A DNA stretch of 5,457 bases from Bacteroidota bacterium (lineage in GTDB: Bacteria > Bacteroidota > Bacteroidia > B-17B0 > Aurantibacillaceae): assembly GCA_947474485.1 (NCBI GenBank), contig CANJJP010000140.1, forward strand, positions 1-5,457, written 5' to 3'. Shown here in pieces: positions 5,442 to 5,457 of this stretch. The notes under the pieces are model-generated. The model saw only the letters and a list, made by a program, of their open reading frames with translations. It made no database searches and was not told where the DNA came from. The position numbers and the translations under genes are program-made. Numbering within the stretch: the stretch's first letter is position 1; the number at the start of each line of letters is the position of its first letter.

Positions 5442-5457
5442 TTGTATTGTTTTTTCA

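Overview
The window looks like chromosomal DNA of a Bacteroidota (Bacteroidetes) bacterium, probably from the Flavobacteriia/Sphingobacteriia side of the phylum. It is AT-rich. It has a clear Bacteroidetes-type -7 promoter motif (TAnnTTTG) before one gene and a weaker one before another. Purine-rich Shine-Dalgarno sequences are mostly absent. Several proteins belong to families typical of the phylum: an OlsB/GlsB-like N-acyltransferase, a helical-repeat protein beginning MKPSENLFELIK, and a membrane-anchored cytochrome c.

Layout, left to right. (1) Bases 1-421, + strand: the 3' end of an outer-membrane beta-barrel protein gene, cut by the window edge. (2) Bases 422-789: a 368-base gap without a gene. 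It holds an imperfect terminal-inverted-repeat element (475-671) resembling a MITE, then the putative promoter and leader of the next gene. (3) Bases 790-2368, + strand: an OlsB/GlsB-like N-acyltransferase followed 4 bases later by the ribosome-assembly GTPase EngB/YsxC, forming a two-gene operon. (4) Bases 2402-3151, + strand: a Bax inhibitor-1/YccA-family seven-helix membrane protein, with its own promoter immediately after the engB stop codon. (5) Bases 3149-3293: a convergent intergenic region built as one large imperfect inverted repeat whose 13-bp outer arms contain both stop codons. (6) Bases 3291-5441, - strand, transcribed right to left: a membrane-anchored monoheme cytochrome c with four N-terminal helices, followed 21 bases later by an uncharacterised 503-residue helical-repeat protein that appears to start at TTG.

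Most genes are housekeeping or envelope-related: outer-membrane barrel, aminolipid-type acyltransferase, ribosome assembly, inner-membrane ion/pH-related protein, and periplasmic electron transfer. I see no defence system, phage, CRISPR array, rRNA or tRNA. The least explained parts are the two intergenic inverted-repeat structures, the cytochrome/helical-repeat gene pair, and a BI-1 family member that has Asn where the family's pH-sensing Asp is expected. I cannot show that any of these is a new system; they are offered as leads.
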